From Methanobacteriaceae archaeon (GTDB lineage Archaea > Methanobacteriota > Methanobacteria > Methanobacteriales > Methanobacteriaceae): 13,504 bases of DNA. Every line of letters begins with the position of its first letter. Position 1 is the first letter of the stretch. The stretch is from contig CAAFWR010000025.1 of assembly GCA_900766745.1 (NCBI GenBank), positions 1 to 13,504 of the forward strand, in the 5' to 3' direction. Shown one piece after another: positions 1-7,741 of the stretch. Both the position numbers and the translations under genes were made by a program. A model generated the notes under the pieces. That model searched no databases. It was not told the origin of the DNA and saw nothing but the letters and a program-made list of their open reading frames with translations.

Positions 1-115
1 AAGAAACATTATTAACATTCTGAAGATTTACAGAATTATTAATAAAAATACAATCAGTTAAAGTACCCTTTTCACCATTCCAAAGCACAGCACCTCCATT
101 TTGGAAACTGAAGTT
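1..115 (-). CDS. Adhesin-like protein (ALP) repeat, partial, no start codon
   Basis: Read on the minus strand, 115 down to 1 is an open frame of 38 codons that runs off the left edge. It begins NFSFQNGGAVLWNG and continues with GTLTDCIFINN, the GGA-V-W / F-x-N-N pattern of Chlam_PMP-type right-handed beta-helix repeats found in methanogen surface adhesin-like proteins. The codon just before is an in-frame TGA (118-116), with a TAA a few codons further upstream, so there is no signal peptide and no usable start. GTG at 88 follows a GGAGGTG string only 2 nt away, which is probably a chance product of Gly codons. The frame points away from the genes in the window. The family call is good for the visible stretch; whether it is a pseudogene, a silent cassette or an expressed gene cannot be decided from 115 bases. 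Confidence 0.7.
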
Positions 116-131
116 TCAAAAAGAAAAAAAT
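100..131 (-). repeat. Junction element, left copy (T-run plus palindrome)
   Basis: On the minus strand this reads A, seven T, C, four T, then TGAAACTTCAGTTTCCAAA. It contains the 14-bp palindrome GAAACTTCAGTTTC (104-117; 6-bp arms, 2-nt centre). A closely matching copy lies in opposite orientation at 12316-12349. In both copies the ALP reading frame opens just after the TGA inside the element. Confidence 0.8.
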
Positions 132-192
132 TATATTGGATGCACTTCTTTTTTAAAAATATGAAAAACTAGAACAGATAATCAATAGTGAA

Positions 193-247
193 AAAGCATA
201 AAAAAGAGAATTGAGGAATAATATGTTTGATTTTTAAAACCCTCAAT
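193..247 (-). terminator. Hairpin plus T-run after the NSS transporter gene
   Basis: About 12 nt past the transporter stop, the minus strand has ATTGAGG (247-241) and CCTCAAT (216-210) as perfect 7-bp arms around a 24-nt AT-rich loop. TCTCTTTTTTATGCTTTTT follows. The position and T-run fit termination of the dprA-transporter transcript. The long loop lowers confidence in the stem; the T-run alone could suffice in archaea. Confidence 0.5.
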
Positions 248-259
248 AAACAAGAACAT

Positions 260-1732
260 TTACTCTTCACTTGGAACCGATTTACCATATTTGGTAAGAA
301 GTGCAGCTCCACCAATAACACCAACTAATAGTATAATTCCTACAATAGCTTCTAAAGGCTTTAATGATAATAATAATGAAGATAAACCCCATATCCATAT
401 TCCAATAAGAATGACAGGAAGGATATATTTAATAATAGCAATCCAGACTCTCCCAACTTTAAATAGAGAGTTCTTATTAAGAATATCTACCAAATGATCA
501 ATTCCATATAACCATCCAAATATTATACATTGAAGAGCTATAATAAACAATATACCGAATTCATTTACAAATCCATCTACAATACTTACTAGATAACTTC
601 CAATACCTGATGTGAAACAAAGAGATATTAAAAAACCAATAATACAAAGGATTGTAGCTGCTCTTTTACGTGATATTCTGAATTTATCAGCTAATGAGTT
701 TGCAAGTGGTTCGAAAAAACCTACAGCAGAAGTGATACCTGCAAATAAGATTGCAAGGAAGAAAAGAGGTCCAAGAATCTTACCGATACCTCCCATAGCA
801 TCGAATATTGTTGGAAATACGATGAAGATCAGACTGGTACCTTCAGCAATTAGCTGATCAATTGGAATACCTGAGTTAACTGCCATGAATCCGAGAATTG
901 CAAAAACACCAAAAGCCGTAAAGATTTCAAAACCTGAATTTGAACCGACTACAAGTAACACATAATCGTTTAATCTTGCATTTTTATCTAAATAGCTAGC
1001 ATAGGTAATAGCTATAGCCTGACCCATTGAAAGTGAGAAAATAATCTGTGCAAATGCTGAAATCCAAATATCAACATGAGTTAAACTAGACCAATCTGGT
1101 TGTAGGAGAACATCGATACCAAGTTCATGACCTGGCAATGTAAAGGCGAAAACGACAATAATCCCCATGATAATGAAAAGTATAGGGATTAAGAATTTAG
1201 AGACTTTACCAATACCCTTTTCAACTGATCTGTGTGAAATAAACCAGATAATAATCCACATAACAGCTACTCCAACTACTGCTGGAAGAATAACTCTTTC
1301 GATACCCCCAATGTCAGATCCCCCACCTACAGATTGTGAGAAGAATAATCCTGGATTATTACCCCAAATCTGGAAAGGACTTCCAACAAGATAAATCAAA
1401 TCCCAAGCTACAATAACTAAATAATAACAACAGACAATAAAAACCAGTAAAGCTAGAATCCACCCTATAATTTCAAGTTTAGGTTTTATATGTTCCAAAA
1501 TCCTTGCAAAAGACTTTTTAAAACTGAATCCTATTCCATATTCCAAGATTAAAAATGGAATACCCATAATCAATATAGCTGTAAAATATGGAATGAAAAA
1601 TGCTCCTCCACCATTACTGTAGAGAACATAACTAAATCTCCAGATATTTCCAAGTCCAACTGCCGCTCCAATCATTGCCATTAGAAAAGCAAGAGAACTG
1701 TCCCATTTCTGTTGTTCATTTTTATTTGACAT
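260..1732 (-). CDS. Sodium-dependent transporter, NSS (neurotransmitter:sodium symporter) family
   Basis: A 490-residue integral membrane protein of the LeuT-fold NSS family, which imports amino acids or similar small molecules with sodium. Visible family marks are the TM1 motif AAVGLGNIWRF (residues 23-33), the unwound TM6 segment FSLSMGQAIAITYASY (232-247), GITSA in TM8 (332-336, where LeuT has its Na2-site Thr-Ser pair), and an Asp in TM10 (VDGF, about 386) at the position of the LeuT extracellular-gate Asp. The Arg after TM1 (about 32) would be its gate partner. There are about 11-12 hydrophobic segments and the length is normal. The start ATG has a GTGAT sequence 3-4 nt upstream. It lies 25 nt after dprA and may share its transcript. 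It is a paralogue of the transporter at 4945-6417. The substrate cannot be read from the sequence; an amino acid is most likely. Confidence 0.93.
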   Translation of the reverse strand: MSNKNEQQKWDSSLAFLMAMIGAAVGLGNIWRFSYVLYSNGGGAFFIPYFTAILIMGIPFLILEYGIGFSFKKSFARILEHIKPKLEIIGWILALLVFIVCCYYLVIVAWDLIYLVGSPFQIWGNNPGLFFSQSVGGGSDIGGIERVILPAVVGVAVMWIIIWFISHRSVEKGIGKVSKFLIPILFIIMGIIVVFAFTLPGHELGIDVLLQPDWSSLTHVDIWISAFAQIIFSLSMGQAIAITYASYLDKNARLNDYVLLVVGSNSGFEIFTAFGVFAILGFMAVNSGIPIDQLIAEGTSLIFIVFPTIFDAMGGIGKILGPLFFLAILFAGITSAVGFFEPLANSLADKFRISRKRAATILCIIGFLISLCFTSGIGSYLVSIVDGFVNEFGILFIIALQCIIFGWLYGIDHLVDILNKNSLFKVGRVWIAIIKYILPVILIGIWIWGLSSLLLSLKPLEAIVGIILLVGVIGGAALLTKYGKSVPSEE

Positions 1733-1757
1733 ATAATCACGTCATTAATGAAATAAA

Positions 1758-2675
1758 TTAAATAAAATCTAATAATGTAGATTGATAATCTCTTTTTTTA
1801 GGTTTACTTTCTAAGAATTGAATAAATCTAGAAACATCCCCCTCATTATCAACCCTAATTGATTGGTGCCTATATTTGTTTAAAATTAATTTACTGCCAG
1901 TGAAATCATCACTTCCGCAGTCTTCAGGTAAAAAGCAAGCAAGTTTACGATTCAACCTTCTTGCGTAATCAACTGTTTCCATAGTGCCGCTGTCAGTTGA
2001 ACACTGCCCTACGAAAATACCATCAGATAATGAAGCCACATACTGATTTCTTATTGAATAATTGGATTGATTGACATCTGAATTAGGTTTGAATCCTGAA
2101 ATAAGACATCCCTCATTGTTAACAATTAATTTAGCAAGGCCTATATTATTTTCAGGAGAGATTTTATTGATCCCATTAGGCATAACTGCAATAGTTGGCT
2201 CTCCAATATCGACAGCTGCAGTATGTGCTATTTTATCACAGCCTAAAGCAAATCCGCTTACAATGACCCTTTCAAAGTTCATTATAATGTCATGGACGAA
2301 TTTATATTCAAAGTTTTGAGTATCAAGACTAGGTTTTCTAGTACCAATAACACCAATATTAGGTTTAGAAAGTATTTTGTAATTTCCAATAACATATAAG
2401 AAAGGAGGTGCTTTAGCTCCCAAATCCTTTAAATTATCTGGATATTCTTTATCAAATATTGTAACAGCAGTAAGATTTTGACTATTCTCAATTTGTTCAT
2501 ATGTTTTCTCAGAAATCTCTAAAGCTTTATCAACATCTTCTTTAGAATATTCCTTCAAAAGATAGCTATTGAAATCCTTAATTTTAGGAATGCTTGGAAC
2601 ATAGTCATTATTTATCTTAATATGACTCATTCTTTTAATATTTGATAAAAGTAATAATTCTTTAAAATACTTCAT
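1758..2675 (-). CDS. dprA: DprA/Smf-like DNA-processing protein (SLOG Rossmann fold)
   Basis: About 305 residues from the ATG at 2675; a TTG at 2690 would add five residues, and neither start has a strong SD. The DprA core is clear: FDKEYPDNLKDL with PPFLYVIGN (the usual YPxxL...P..L...G entry), VIGTRKPS, IVSGFALGCDKIAH (the SGxAxGID-type loop), LISGFKPN, RNQYVASLSDGIFV and SGTMETVDYARRL. The N-terminus before these motifs (about 70 residues) is helical and poorly conserved. The C-terminus after the Rossmann domain is short, so the winged-helix domain of many bacterial DprA proteins is missing. Bacterial DprA binds single-stranded DNA and loads RecA during transformation. The archaeal role is less clear, and some SLOG proteins act in defence or nucleotide sensing. 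It is followed at 25 nt by an NSS transporter gene. Confidence 0.88.
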   Translation of the reverse strand: MKYFKELLLLSNIKRMSHIKINNDYVPSIPKIKDFNSYLLKEYSKEDVDKALEISEKTYEQIENSQNLTAVTIFDKEYPDNLKDLGAKAPPFLYVIGNYKILSKPNIGVIGTRKPSLDTQNFEYKFVHDIIMNFERVIVSGFALGCDKIAHTAAVDIGEPTIAVMPNGINKISPENNIGLAKLIVNNEGCLISGFKPNSDVNQSNYSIRNQYVASLSDGIFVGQCSTDSGTMETVDYARRLNRKLACFLPEDCGSDDFTGSKLILNKYRHQSIRVDNEGDVSRFIQFLESKPKKRDYQSTLLDFI

Positions 2676-2723
2676 ACAACCCACAAACAATATCTTTGTA
2701 AGTTTTTATTAAAATAATTTTAT

Positions 2724-2760
2724 TAAAAAAAAGTTGAAAGAAACTTTAATTGTTTCTTTC
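2724..2760 (-). terminator. Intrinsic-type terminator with the stop codon in its loop
   Basis: On the minus strand GAAAGAAAC (2760-2752) and GTTTCTTTC (2744-2736) form a perfect 9-bp stem around a 7-nt loop, AATTAAA. The gene's TAA stop (2748-2746) lies inside that loop. AACTTTTTTTT follows. This is the clearest hairpin-plus-T terminator in the window. It separates the 125-aa gene from dprA, so the two are probably not one transcript. Confidence 0.72.
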
Positions 2761-3123
2761 ATATTTGTTGAAAAACCAGGCAGCAAGCTCTACAAGAGTG
2801 CTACGCAATGCCAATACCCTATCAATAGATCCGTCTCTTTCCATTACATAATCACGTAATAGCTTAGCCCTTTCAAATTTATCTCTGATTTCAGGAGTAA
2901 TAACCCCTTCTTCCCCTAATTCAAACATGTTTCTTGTAAAGAAACTTTTGTAGACATAATTCATGTTTTCTTTTGCATAAACCTCTTTAATTAGTGCATT
3001 TAAAAAGTCACTACCAGACTGTGCACTTGCCTTGTGGTCTAAAAACATGTTCTTTTCCATTTCAGAACCATACTTGTATAAAGCAGGGTTTGTATTTTCT
3101 AACAAGTCAAAATTTAATCCCAT
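2746..3123 (-). CDS. Small helical protein, weakly DUF4145-like; function unknown
   Basis: A 125-residue soluble protein, predicted mostly helical. The start is set at the ATG at 3123 (MGLNFDLL), because GGGAGATGAT sits 3 nt upstream; the longer frame from 3138 begins inside that SD. The layout resembles DUF4145, an all-helical domain often found beside or fused to restriction and other defence proteins. There is an N-terminal LNFDLLENTNPALYKYGSEME stretch, a middle helix with FLNALIKEVYAKEN, and a C-terminal ALRSTLVELAAWFFNKY helix that resembles the usual end of that domain. No RxxxxH motif of active HEPN RNases is visible, and there is no signal peptide or metal site. It has its own TATA-like promoter and terminator, so it is probably monocistronic. 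The family link is inference by eye and could be wrong. Confidence 0.6.
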   Translation of the reverse strand: MGLNFDLLENTNPALYKYGSEMEKNMFLDHKASAQSGSDFLNALIKEVYAKENMNYVYKSFFTRNMFELGEEGVITPEIRDKFERAKLLRDYVMERDGSIDRVLALRSTLVELAAWFFNKYERNN

Positions 3124-3166
3124 TTTATCATCTCCCATTTAATATTAACAATTAAGTTGAATAAAC

Positions 3167-3180
3167 TTATATTTAAATAT
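3167..3180 (-). promoter_or_regulatory. TATA-like promoter of the 125-aa gene
   Basis: The minus strand reads ATATTTAAATATAA here, about 45-57 nt upstream of the ATG at 3123. An archaeal TATA box places the transcript start some 25 nt further on, near 3145, giving a leader of about 20 nt that includes the GGGAGATGAT ribosome binding site. Confidence 0.45.
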
Positions 3181-3289
3181 TAAGATTAATTCCCATGAAA
3201 ACAAGAGATAGAATATTAAAAAGAAACACAATCACTTATAAAAAAACTCAATAATGTTTGATATGGTGAAAAATAGATCATGTAATAAA

Positions 3290-3328
3290 TAAAAAGTAGA
3301 AGTAATGAAAAAACTTCCAATAACTTCT
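3290..3328 (-). terminator. Putative terminator of the zinc-ribbon gene
   Basis: Some 15 nt after the stop at 3343, the minus strand has AGAAGT (3328-3323) and ACTTCT (3303-3298) as 6-bp arms, followed by ACTTTTTATTT. The arms are short, so the T-run may be the real signal. Confidence 0.4.
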
Positions 3329-3342
3329 TTATTTATAAAACA

Positions 3343-3741
3343 TTAAGCCATGAGAGCCCTTAAAAAAATAAGAGCTGACAATATTGCAACAATTACGCCG
3401 TGCATAACAGTTTGTTCATCACTGATTAATTTTAATGACACGTAAATAGATAACATGACTGATAATAATGGATATAAGATTAATCTATCTGCATTTATTA
3501 CCTTAACACTACCCCATGCAAAAAATACTGAACCTAAAAGTATTAAAACGGTTAAATAACCAATTCCTATAAATGCATATTTTTTAATTTTTTCATAATG
3601 GCTATCCACATTAGCTACAGTAACTTGATTATTTGAAATAGGTCGGCTATTTAAACTAGACCCCTCCATTTTTGTTCCACATTCATTACAAAATTGAGCA
3701 TTTTCTTCAACTAATGCACCACAGTTAGGACAATAACCCAT
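3343..3741 (-). CDS. Zinc-ribbon membrane protein
   Basis: A 132-residue protein starting at the ATG at 3741, which has GGAGGT 6 nt upstream. A longer frame from 3780 lacks any SD and would add 13 residues before the zinc ribbon. Residues 1-25 hold MGYCPNCGALVEENAQFCNE followed by CG, two CxxC knuckles of the zinc_ribbon_2 / DZR type. After a polar linker come three hydrophobic segments: KYAFIGIGYLTVLILLGSVF, then LILYPLLSVMLSIYVSLKLI, then a C-terminal one ending in FLRALMA. Such proteins are common and poorly understood in archaea and bacteria; the ribbon probably faces the cytoplasm and binds a partner. It is the last gene of the run that begins at ftsY and is preceded by a 20-codon small ORF. 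The specific function is unknown. Confidence 0.85.
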   Translation of the reverse strand: MGYCPNCGALVEENAQFCNECGTKMEGSSLNSRPISNNQVTVANVDSHYEKIKKYAFIGIGYLTVLILLGSVFFAWGSVKVINADRLILYPLLSVMLSIYVSLKLISDEQTVMHGVIVAILSALIFLRALMA

Positions 3742-3772
3742 AAATAACCTCCATTTGTTTTTATTTATCTTA

Positions 3773-3835
3773 CTAAACATATTTAATTTCTTTTAATTCA
3801 TTTTCAATATTCAGATATGCATAGATATCTTCCAT
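3773..3835 (-). CDS. 20-residue small ORF or leader peptide between capA-like and zinc-ribbon genes
   Basis: The ATG at 3835 has a textbook AGGTG ribosome binding site 5 nt upstream (3845-3841). It opens MEDIYAYLNIENELKEIKYV and stops at TAG (3775-3773). It lies 32 nt after the capA-like stop and 31 nt before the ATG of the zinc-ribbon gene. The peptide is acidic and helical with no membrane segment. The SD is as good as those of the neighbouring real genes. It could be a small protein, a leader peptide coupled to the next gene, or the stub of a decayed gene. No homologue is recognised. Confidence 0.45.
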   Translation of the reverse strand: MEDIYAYLNIENELKEIKYV

Positions 3836-3867
3836 TTAATCACCTTTGTTTAGTTATCTATTTGGAA

Positions 3868-4926
3868 TTAATCAGTAAGATTATAAGATACCCTTCCAAT
3901 TCCATCATCGCCAATAGCTAATTTATCACAGGAAGGACTTAAACTCTCAAGTAGGGATTTTCCATTGTCCGCTGACATGAACTGAGGCAGATATCCAACA
4001 ATACTGATAGGATAAACAGTACATTCAACAGTGCCGTTAATCAAATCTATTTCCACAAAATATGCAGAGTGTGTTGCAGGATTTTGCTGATCGAAAATAA
4101 AGTTTCCTAAGCTATAGAAAATCATTGATCCGTTGTAGAATTCCATTCCTTGAGGAACGTGAGGATGTGAACCTAGAACAATATCTGCTCCTGCATCAAT
4201 TACCTCATGAGACATATTTACCTGGTATTCGTTTGGAGATGTGTGGTACTCATTTCCATAGTGGAAAAATACGATTACAAAATCTGAATTCTCATGTGCT
4301 TTTTTAATGTCTTCACAAACGCTGGAATCATATGCAGAGTAACCTGGTGAATCATCAGTAGCTACAGGCATCACGTCGTTACCGTATTCTGCAAAGTTTT
4401 GGGAATCCATAAAATTGAATATAGTAATGTTACGACCGTTAATTTCTTTTGTAACACTTCTATGTGCTTCATCAGCATTATCTCCAGCACCGATTGGAGT
4501 TATGTTGTTTTTCTCAAGATTTTCCACTGTATCATGCATTCCCTCAATTCCATAGTCAAATGCATGATTGTTTGCAAGTGAAGCTACAGTATTTGGATTG
4601 TTTCGAGCCAAAGGCACAAAGTCAGGACTTGTCTTTAGAGGAACATCTCCTTTAACTGCATTTCCGGAAGTTGTAGCTGCATTTTCAAAATTAATCAAAA
4701 GCAGGTCTGTTTTAGATGTTACATTAGCTACATTTACAAAAGGACTTTCCCCACTTGAAAGCACTCCTGCCATGTTACGTGCAAACATAACGTCCCCTGT
4801 AACAGCTATTGAGACATTCCCCTTATTTTCACTGACAATACCAGTACTGCTGTCAAAGGCCATTAATCCTATTAAAACAGCCCCCAATATAATAATAGCT
4901 ATTATGATTAATTTTCTAGAGTTCAT
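3868..4926 (-). CDS. CapA/PgsA-family metallophosphatase-like protein, membrane-anchored
   Basis: A 352-residue protein with an N-terminal hydrophobic anchor (residues 5-23, KLIIIAIIILGAVLIGLMA), then an extracellular domain of the PGA_cap / CapA family. Its calcineurin-like motifs appear in order: TGDVMFAR (43-50), INFENA (78-83), LANNHAFDYG (117-126), FFHYGNEY (220-227), LGSHPHVPQG (251-260) and YSLGNFIFDQ (271-280). The Asp, Asn and His residues in these motifs fit a metal site. In Bacillus, CapA/PgsA takes part in poly-gamma-glutamate capsule synthesis or export. In methanogens related proteins are single and not next to capBC, as here, so capsule synthesis is not shown; an envelope phosphatase role is equally possible. 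The start at 4926 has only a weak GGTAG upstream, but it lies 18 nt after the transporter stop, which suggests coupling. Confidence 0.85.
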   Translation of the reverse strand: MNSRKLIIIAIIILGAVLIGLMAFDSSTGIVSENKGNVSIAVTGDVMFARNMAGVLSSGESPFVNVANVTSKTDLLLINFENAATTSGNAVKGDVPLKTSPDFVPLARNNPNTVASLANNHAFDYGIEGMHDTVENLEKNNITPIGAGDNADEAHRSVTKEINGRNITIFNFMDSQNFAEYGNDVMPVATDDSPGYSAYDSSVCEDIKKAHENSDFVIVFFHYGNEYHTSPNEYQVNMSHEVIDAGADIVLGSHPHVPQGMEFYNGSMIFYSLGNFIFDQQNPATHSAYFVEIDLINGTVECTVYPISIVGYLPQFMSADNGKSLLESLSPSCDKLAIGDDGIGRVSYNLTD

Positions 4927-4944
4927 TTAACTACCACTCGCTAG

Positions 4945-6417
4945 CTATGCTTCATTAACCTTCCTTGATTTTGCAAAATGATTCAATATAAACGGCACAA
5001 CAAGCAATACTGCAAACAATATCAGCTCAACAAAGAGAGACATGTTGTTTGAAAATGAAAGTGTTGAAACAAGACCTGTTACCCATAAAACGAGAAGAAC
5101 AATAGGTAAAATAAATTTAATCAGATATTTCCATAATGATCCAATTTTAATGGAAGTGTTTCTGTTTAAAACTTCAATTAAATCATCGATTTTATAGAAC
5201 CAGGCAAATATGATACATTCAAATACAATAGCTAGAATCAGTGCAAAATTGTTTAATATTCTGTCAAAGATTCCTAAAACAGTACTTCCAGCACCGGTTG
5301 TAAATATTGCTGTTACACAAAAACCAATAATACAGAGAATTGTTACCGCTTTTTTACGGGTTAAATCAAATTCTGTTATTAAAGATGAAGTTACGGACTC
5401 TGCAAGAGCAATAGCTGATGTGATACCTGCAATTAAAATACAGAAGAAGAACAATGGCCCTATTATATAAGCTGCACCACCCATCACATTAAATACTTCC
5501 GGAAATGCAACGAAAGCAAGCCCTGTTCCTTCAGTAACCAGACCGTCAAAACCAACACCTGTAGAAAGTGCCATGAATCCTAAAATTGAGAAAACACCAA
5601 TAGCGTTAAATACCTCGAAACCAGAGTTGGAAGCAACTACAATACCTGCATTCTTAGTCAAATTAGTTTTTTTGCCTAAATAGCTTGAATATGTAATAGC
5701 TATTGCCATACCAATAGATAATGAGAAAATAACCTGACCAAATGCAGCTAACCAGATATTGGCATCAAGTAATGCATTCCAGTCTGGTGTAAACATAGCA
5801 GTATAACCGATAGAAGCTCCAGGTAAAGTTAAGGAAAATCCGACGATAATAACAATTAAAACAAATAAGAGAGGTACAGCAACGTTACTGAATTTAGAAA
5901 CTCCGTCATTAATGTTTCTATGTGAGATTAACCAGATTACAAACCAGACTATTAAACAGGATATGAAAACAATAGGAACAATCTCCAACATACCTCCAAA
6001 TGTAGGATTGTCATGTAAAACTGATGTAACAAAATAATTGTTAGGATCTGCTCCCCATCCTTTAAAGAAACTTAACACAAGATAAATTAAATCCCATCCT
6101 ACTATACAGACATAGTAACTTAAGATTAAAAATACAATAAGAAGGGTAAACCATGCGATAACCCTAAATTTAGTTTTGATTTTACCATAAATCTCTAAAA
6201 GAGAAGTTTTAAATTTATACCCTACAGCATATTCAAGCAGAACACCTGAAAAACCTAAAAGAACAATAGCTACGATATAAGGTATCATAAAAGATCCTCC
6301 ACCGTGAGAATAAAGAACATAAGGATATCTCCAAATATTCCCAAGTCCAACAGCAGAACCGATCATAGCCATCAAAAATGAAAAATTACTATTCCATTGA
6401 GTACCGTTTTCTGACAT
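4945..6417 (-). CDS. Sodium-dependent transporter, NSS family (second copy)
   Basis: A 490-residue paralogue of the transporter at 260-1732, with the same length and motif layout. TM1 has SAVGLGNIWRYPY (residues 21-33), TM6 has FSLSIGMAIAITYSSY (231-246), TM8 has GITSA (331-335), and TM10 has an Asp in FDRILNNFA. The two copies agree well at the membrane core and differ in loops, so they are older duplicates, probably with different substrates. The ATG at 6417 is 6 nt past the ftsY stop. Its likely SD (AGGGGAATAG) lies inside the last codons of ftsY, so translation is probably coupled. Role: sodium-driven uptake of an amino acid or related solute; the substrate is not readable. The pairing with ftsY is probably positional rather than functional. 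Confidence 0.93.
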   Translation of the reverse strand: MSENGTQWNSNFSFLMAMIGSAVGLGNIWRYPYVLYSHGGGSFMIPYIVAIVLLGFSGVLLEYAVGYKFKTSLLEIYGKIKTKFRVIAWFTLLIVFLILSYYVCIVGWDLIYLVLSFFKGWGADPNNYFVTSVLHDNPTFGGMLEIVPIVFISCLIVWFVIWLISHRNINDGVSKFSNVAVPLLFVLIVIIVGFSLTLPGASIGYTAMFTPDWNALLDANIWLAAFGQVIFSLSIGMAIAITYSSYLGKKTNLTKNAGIVVASNSGFEVFNAIGVFSILGFMALSTGVGFDGLVTEGTGLAFVAFPEVFNVMGGAAYIIGPLFFFCILIAGITSAIALAESVTSSLITEFDLTRKKAVTILCIIGFCVTAIFTTGAGSTVLGIFDRILNNFALILAIVFECIIFAWFYKIDDLIEVLNRNTSIKIGSLWKYLIKFILPIVLLVLWVTGLVSTLSFSNNMSLFVELILFAVLLVVPFILNHFAKSRKVNEA

Positions 6418-6423
6418 AAAAAT

Positions 6424-7623
6424 CTATTCCCCTATTTCTTCCTCATCACTGGAAAATAGCTGATTAAGCATCCATTCCGGATCATATTCCTTAATATCAT
6501 CATAACCCTGACCTACACCTAAAAAGAGAATCGGTCTTTTAATTACATAACCTATAGAAAGTGAAGCGCCACCCTTACTGTCAGCGTCTGCTTTAGTTAG
6601 AATAACTCCATCGATGTCAATAGCTTCATTGAATTTTGCAGCCTGTTCAGTTGCATCATTACCAGTTAAGGCATCACCAACAAATACAACCAAATCAGGT
6701 TTGGATACACGTTTGATCTTTTTCATTTCATCCATAAGGTTTGTGTTGGTCTGCATCCTACCTGCAGTATCTATTAAAACAAGTTCCTTACCTTTAGCTC
6801 TTGCATGTTCCACAGCATCAAATGCAACAGCTGCAGGATCAGAACCTTTTTGGTGCTTAATGATTTTAACACCAACATTGTCAGCATGGTGAGTTACTTG
6901 TTCAATTGCTCCAGCACGAAATGTGTCACTGGCAGCTATTACAGGTTCATAACCTTTTTTAAGATAATAATTAGCTAATTTACCAATAGTGGTGGTTTTT
7001 CCAGTGCCGTTAATACCTACAAACATAACAACAAATGGTCCGTTTTCCTTCTCTTCAATCATTTCAGTCATTGATTTGCCTGGAATGTCAATAATGTCAG
7101 ATACTGCATCTTTAAGTGCATTGAAAGTATATTCAGTAATGTCATTGCTTCTTTTAATTTTACGACCAACTAAATTGTTTTTAACAGAATCGACCACATT
7201 ACTTGCTACTTCCATAGCCACATCCCCTTCAAGAAGTCCCATTTCAAGGTCCCAAAGAGTATCCTCTAAATGTTTTTCAGAGATGGTTTTCTCACGGACA
7301 AATGAAAAAATACCCCCATTGCTTTTTTTATTTCTTTTAAAATTAAAACGGGATTTTTTCTCTTCCTCAACAGGTTCATCTTCTATATTTTCTCCTTCAG
7401 ATGAGTTGGAAGTTGAATTTTCATCTTCCCCATCATCTGCCTCAGGCAATTCTGGAGTTGAAGGTTCTTCCTCTTTATTTTTATTACCAAATGAGAAGAA
7501 AGACTTCTTTTTTTCTTGAGGCTCTTCATCAGAAATATTATTTTCCTCTTCAGCTTCCTCTTTAAGTTCTTCTTCTAATTTGTCACTAGTTTTAGAAAAT
7601 TTTTTCTTTAAAGATTCAAACAA
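6424..7623 (-). CDS. ftsY: Signal recognition particle receptor FtsY
   Basis: A 399-residue SRP receptor GTPase that docks ribosome-SRP complexes at the membrane and pairs with SRP54. Residues 1-105 are an acidic/basic low-complexity A-region (runs such as KLEEELKEEAEEEN and DEPVEEEKKSRF). The helical N domain follows at about 110-190. The G domain carries the P-loop GINGTGKTTT (203-212), DTFRAGA (233-239), DTAGRMQTNTNLMDE (285-299) and TKADADSKGGA (343-353). The start is TTG at 7623, supported by GGTGAT 5 nt upstream. A TATA box lies about 60 nt upstream, and a second possible promoter plus structured leader lies further out. It heads a run with the transporter, the capA-like gene and the zinc-ribbon gene. 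Finding it just after pfdA is a known archaeal gene order. Confidence 0.97.
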   Translation of the reverse strand: MFESLKKKFSKTSDKLEEELKEEAEEENNISDEEPQEKKKSFFSFGNKNKEEEPSTPELPEADDGEDENSTSNSSEGENIEDEPVEEEKKSRFNFKRNKKSNGGIFSFVREKTISEKHLEDTLWDLEMGLLEGDVAMEVASNVVDSVKNNLVGRKIKRSNDITEYTFNALKDAVSDIIDIPGKSMTEMIEEKENGPFVVMFVGINGTGKTTTIGKLANYYLKKGYEPVIAASDTFRAGAIEQVTHHADNVGVKIIKHQKGSDPAAVAFDAVEHARAKGKELVLIDTAGRMQTNTNLMDEMKKIKRVSKPDLVVFVGDALTGNDATEQAAKFNEAIDIDGVILTKADADSKGGASLSIGYVIKRPILFLGVGQGYDDIKEYDPEWMLNQLFSSDEEEIGE

Positions 7624-7680
7624 GCTAAATCACCATCATTATGAATATTAAGAAATACAATAATTTAAGATAAGAAAAAT

Positions 7681-7691
7681 TATTATATACC
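7681..7691 (-). promoter_or_regulatory. Proximal TATA box of ftsY
   Basis: The minus strand reads GGTATATAATA, about 58-68 nt upstream of the TTG start. A transcript start about 25 nt downstream (near 7660) would leave a short leader containing the GGTGAT ribosome binding site. Confidence 0.55.
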
Positions 7692-7741
7692 ACCATTTTT
7701 GTTGCTAATTGATAATAAATGAATATGGTTTTTTATAAAAA

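Noticed and set aside
3216..3281. Minus-strand 21-codon ORF (MIYFSPYQTLL...) after the zinc-ribbon gene
   Set aside because: No ribosome binding site before the ATG, and it lies beyond a likely terminator.
4568..4930. Plus-strand 120-codon open frame opposite the capA-like gene
   Set aside because: Antisense to a gene with clear catalytic motifs; no family resemblance or SD.
6989..7519. Plus-strand 176-codon open frame opposite ftsY
   Set aside because: It mirrors the acidic low-complexity A-region and N domain of ftsY (Ser/Phe-rich antisense), with no SD, while ftsY is certain.
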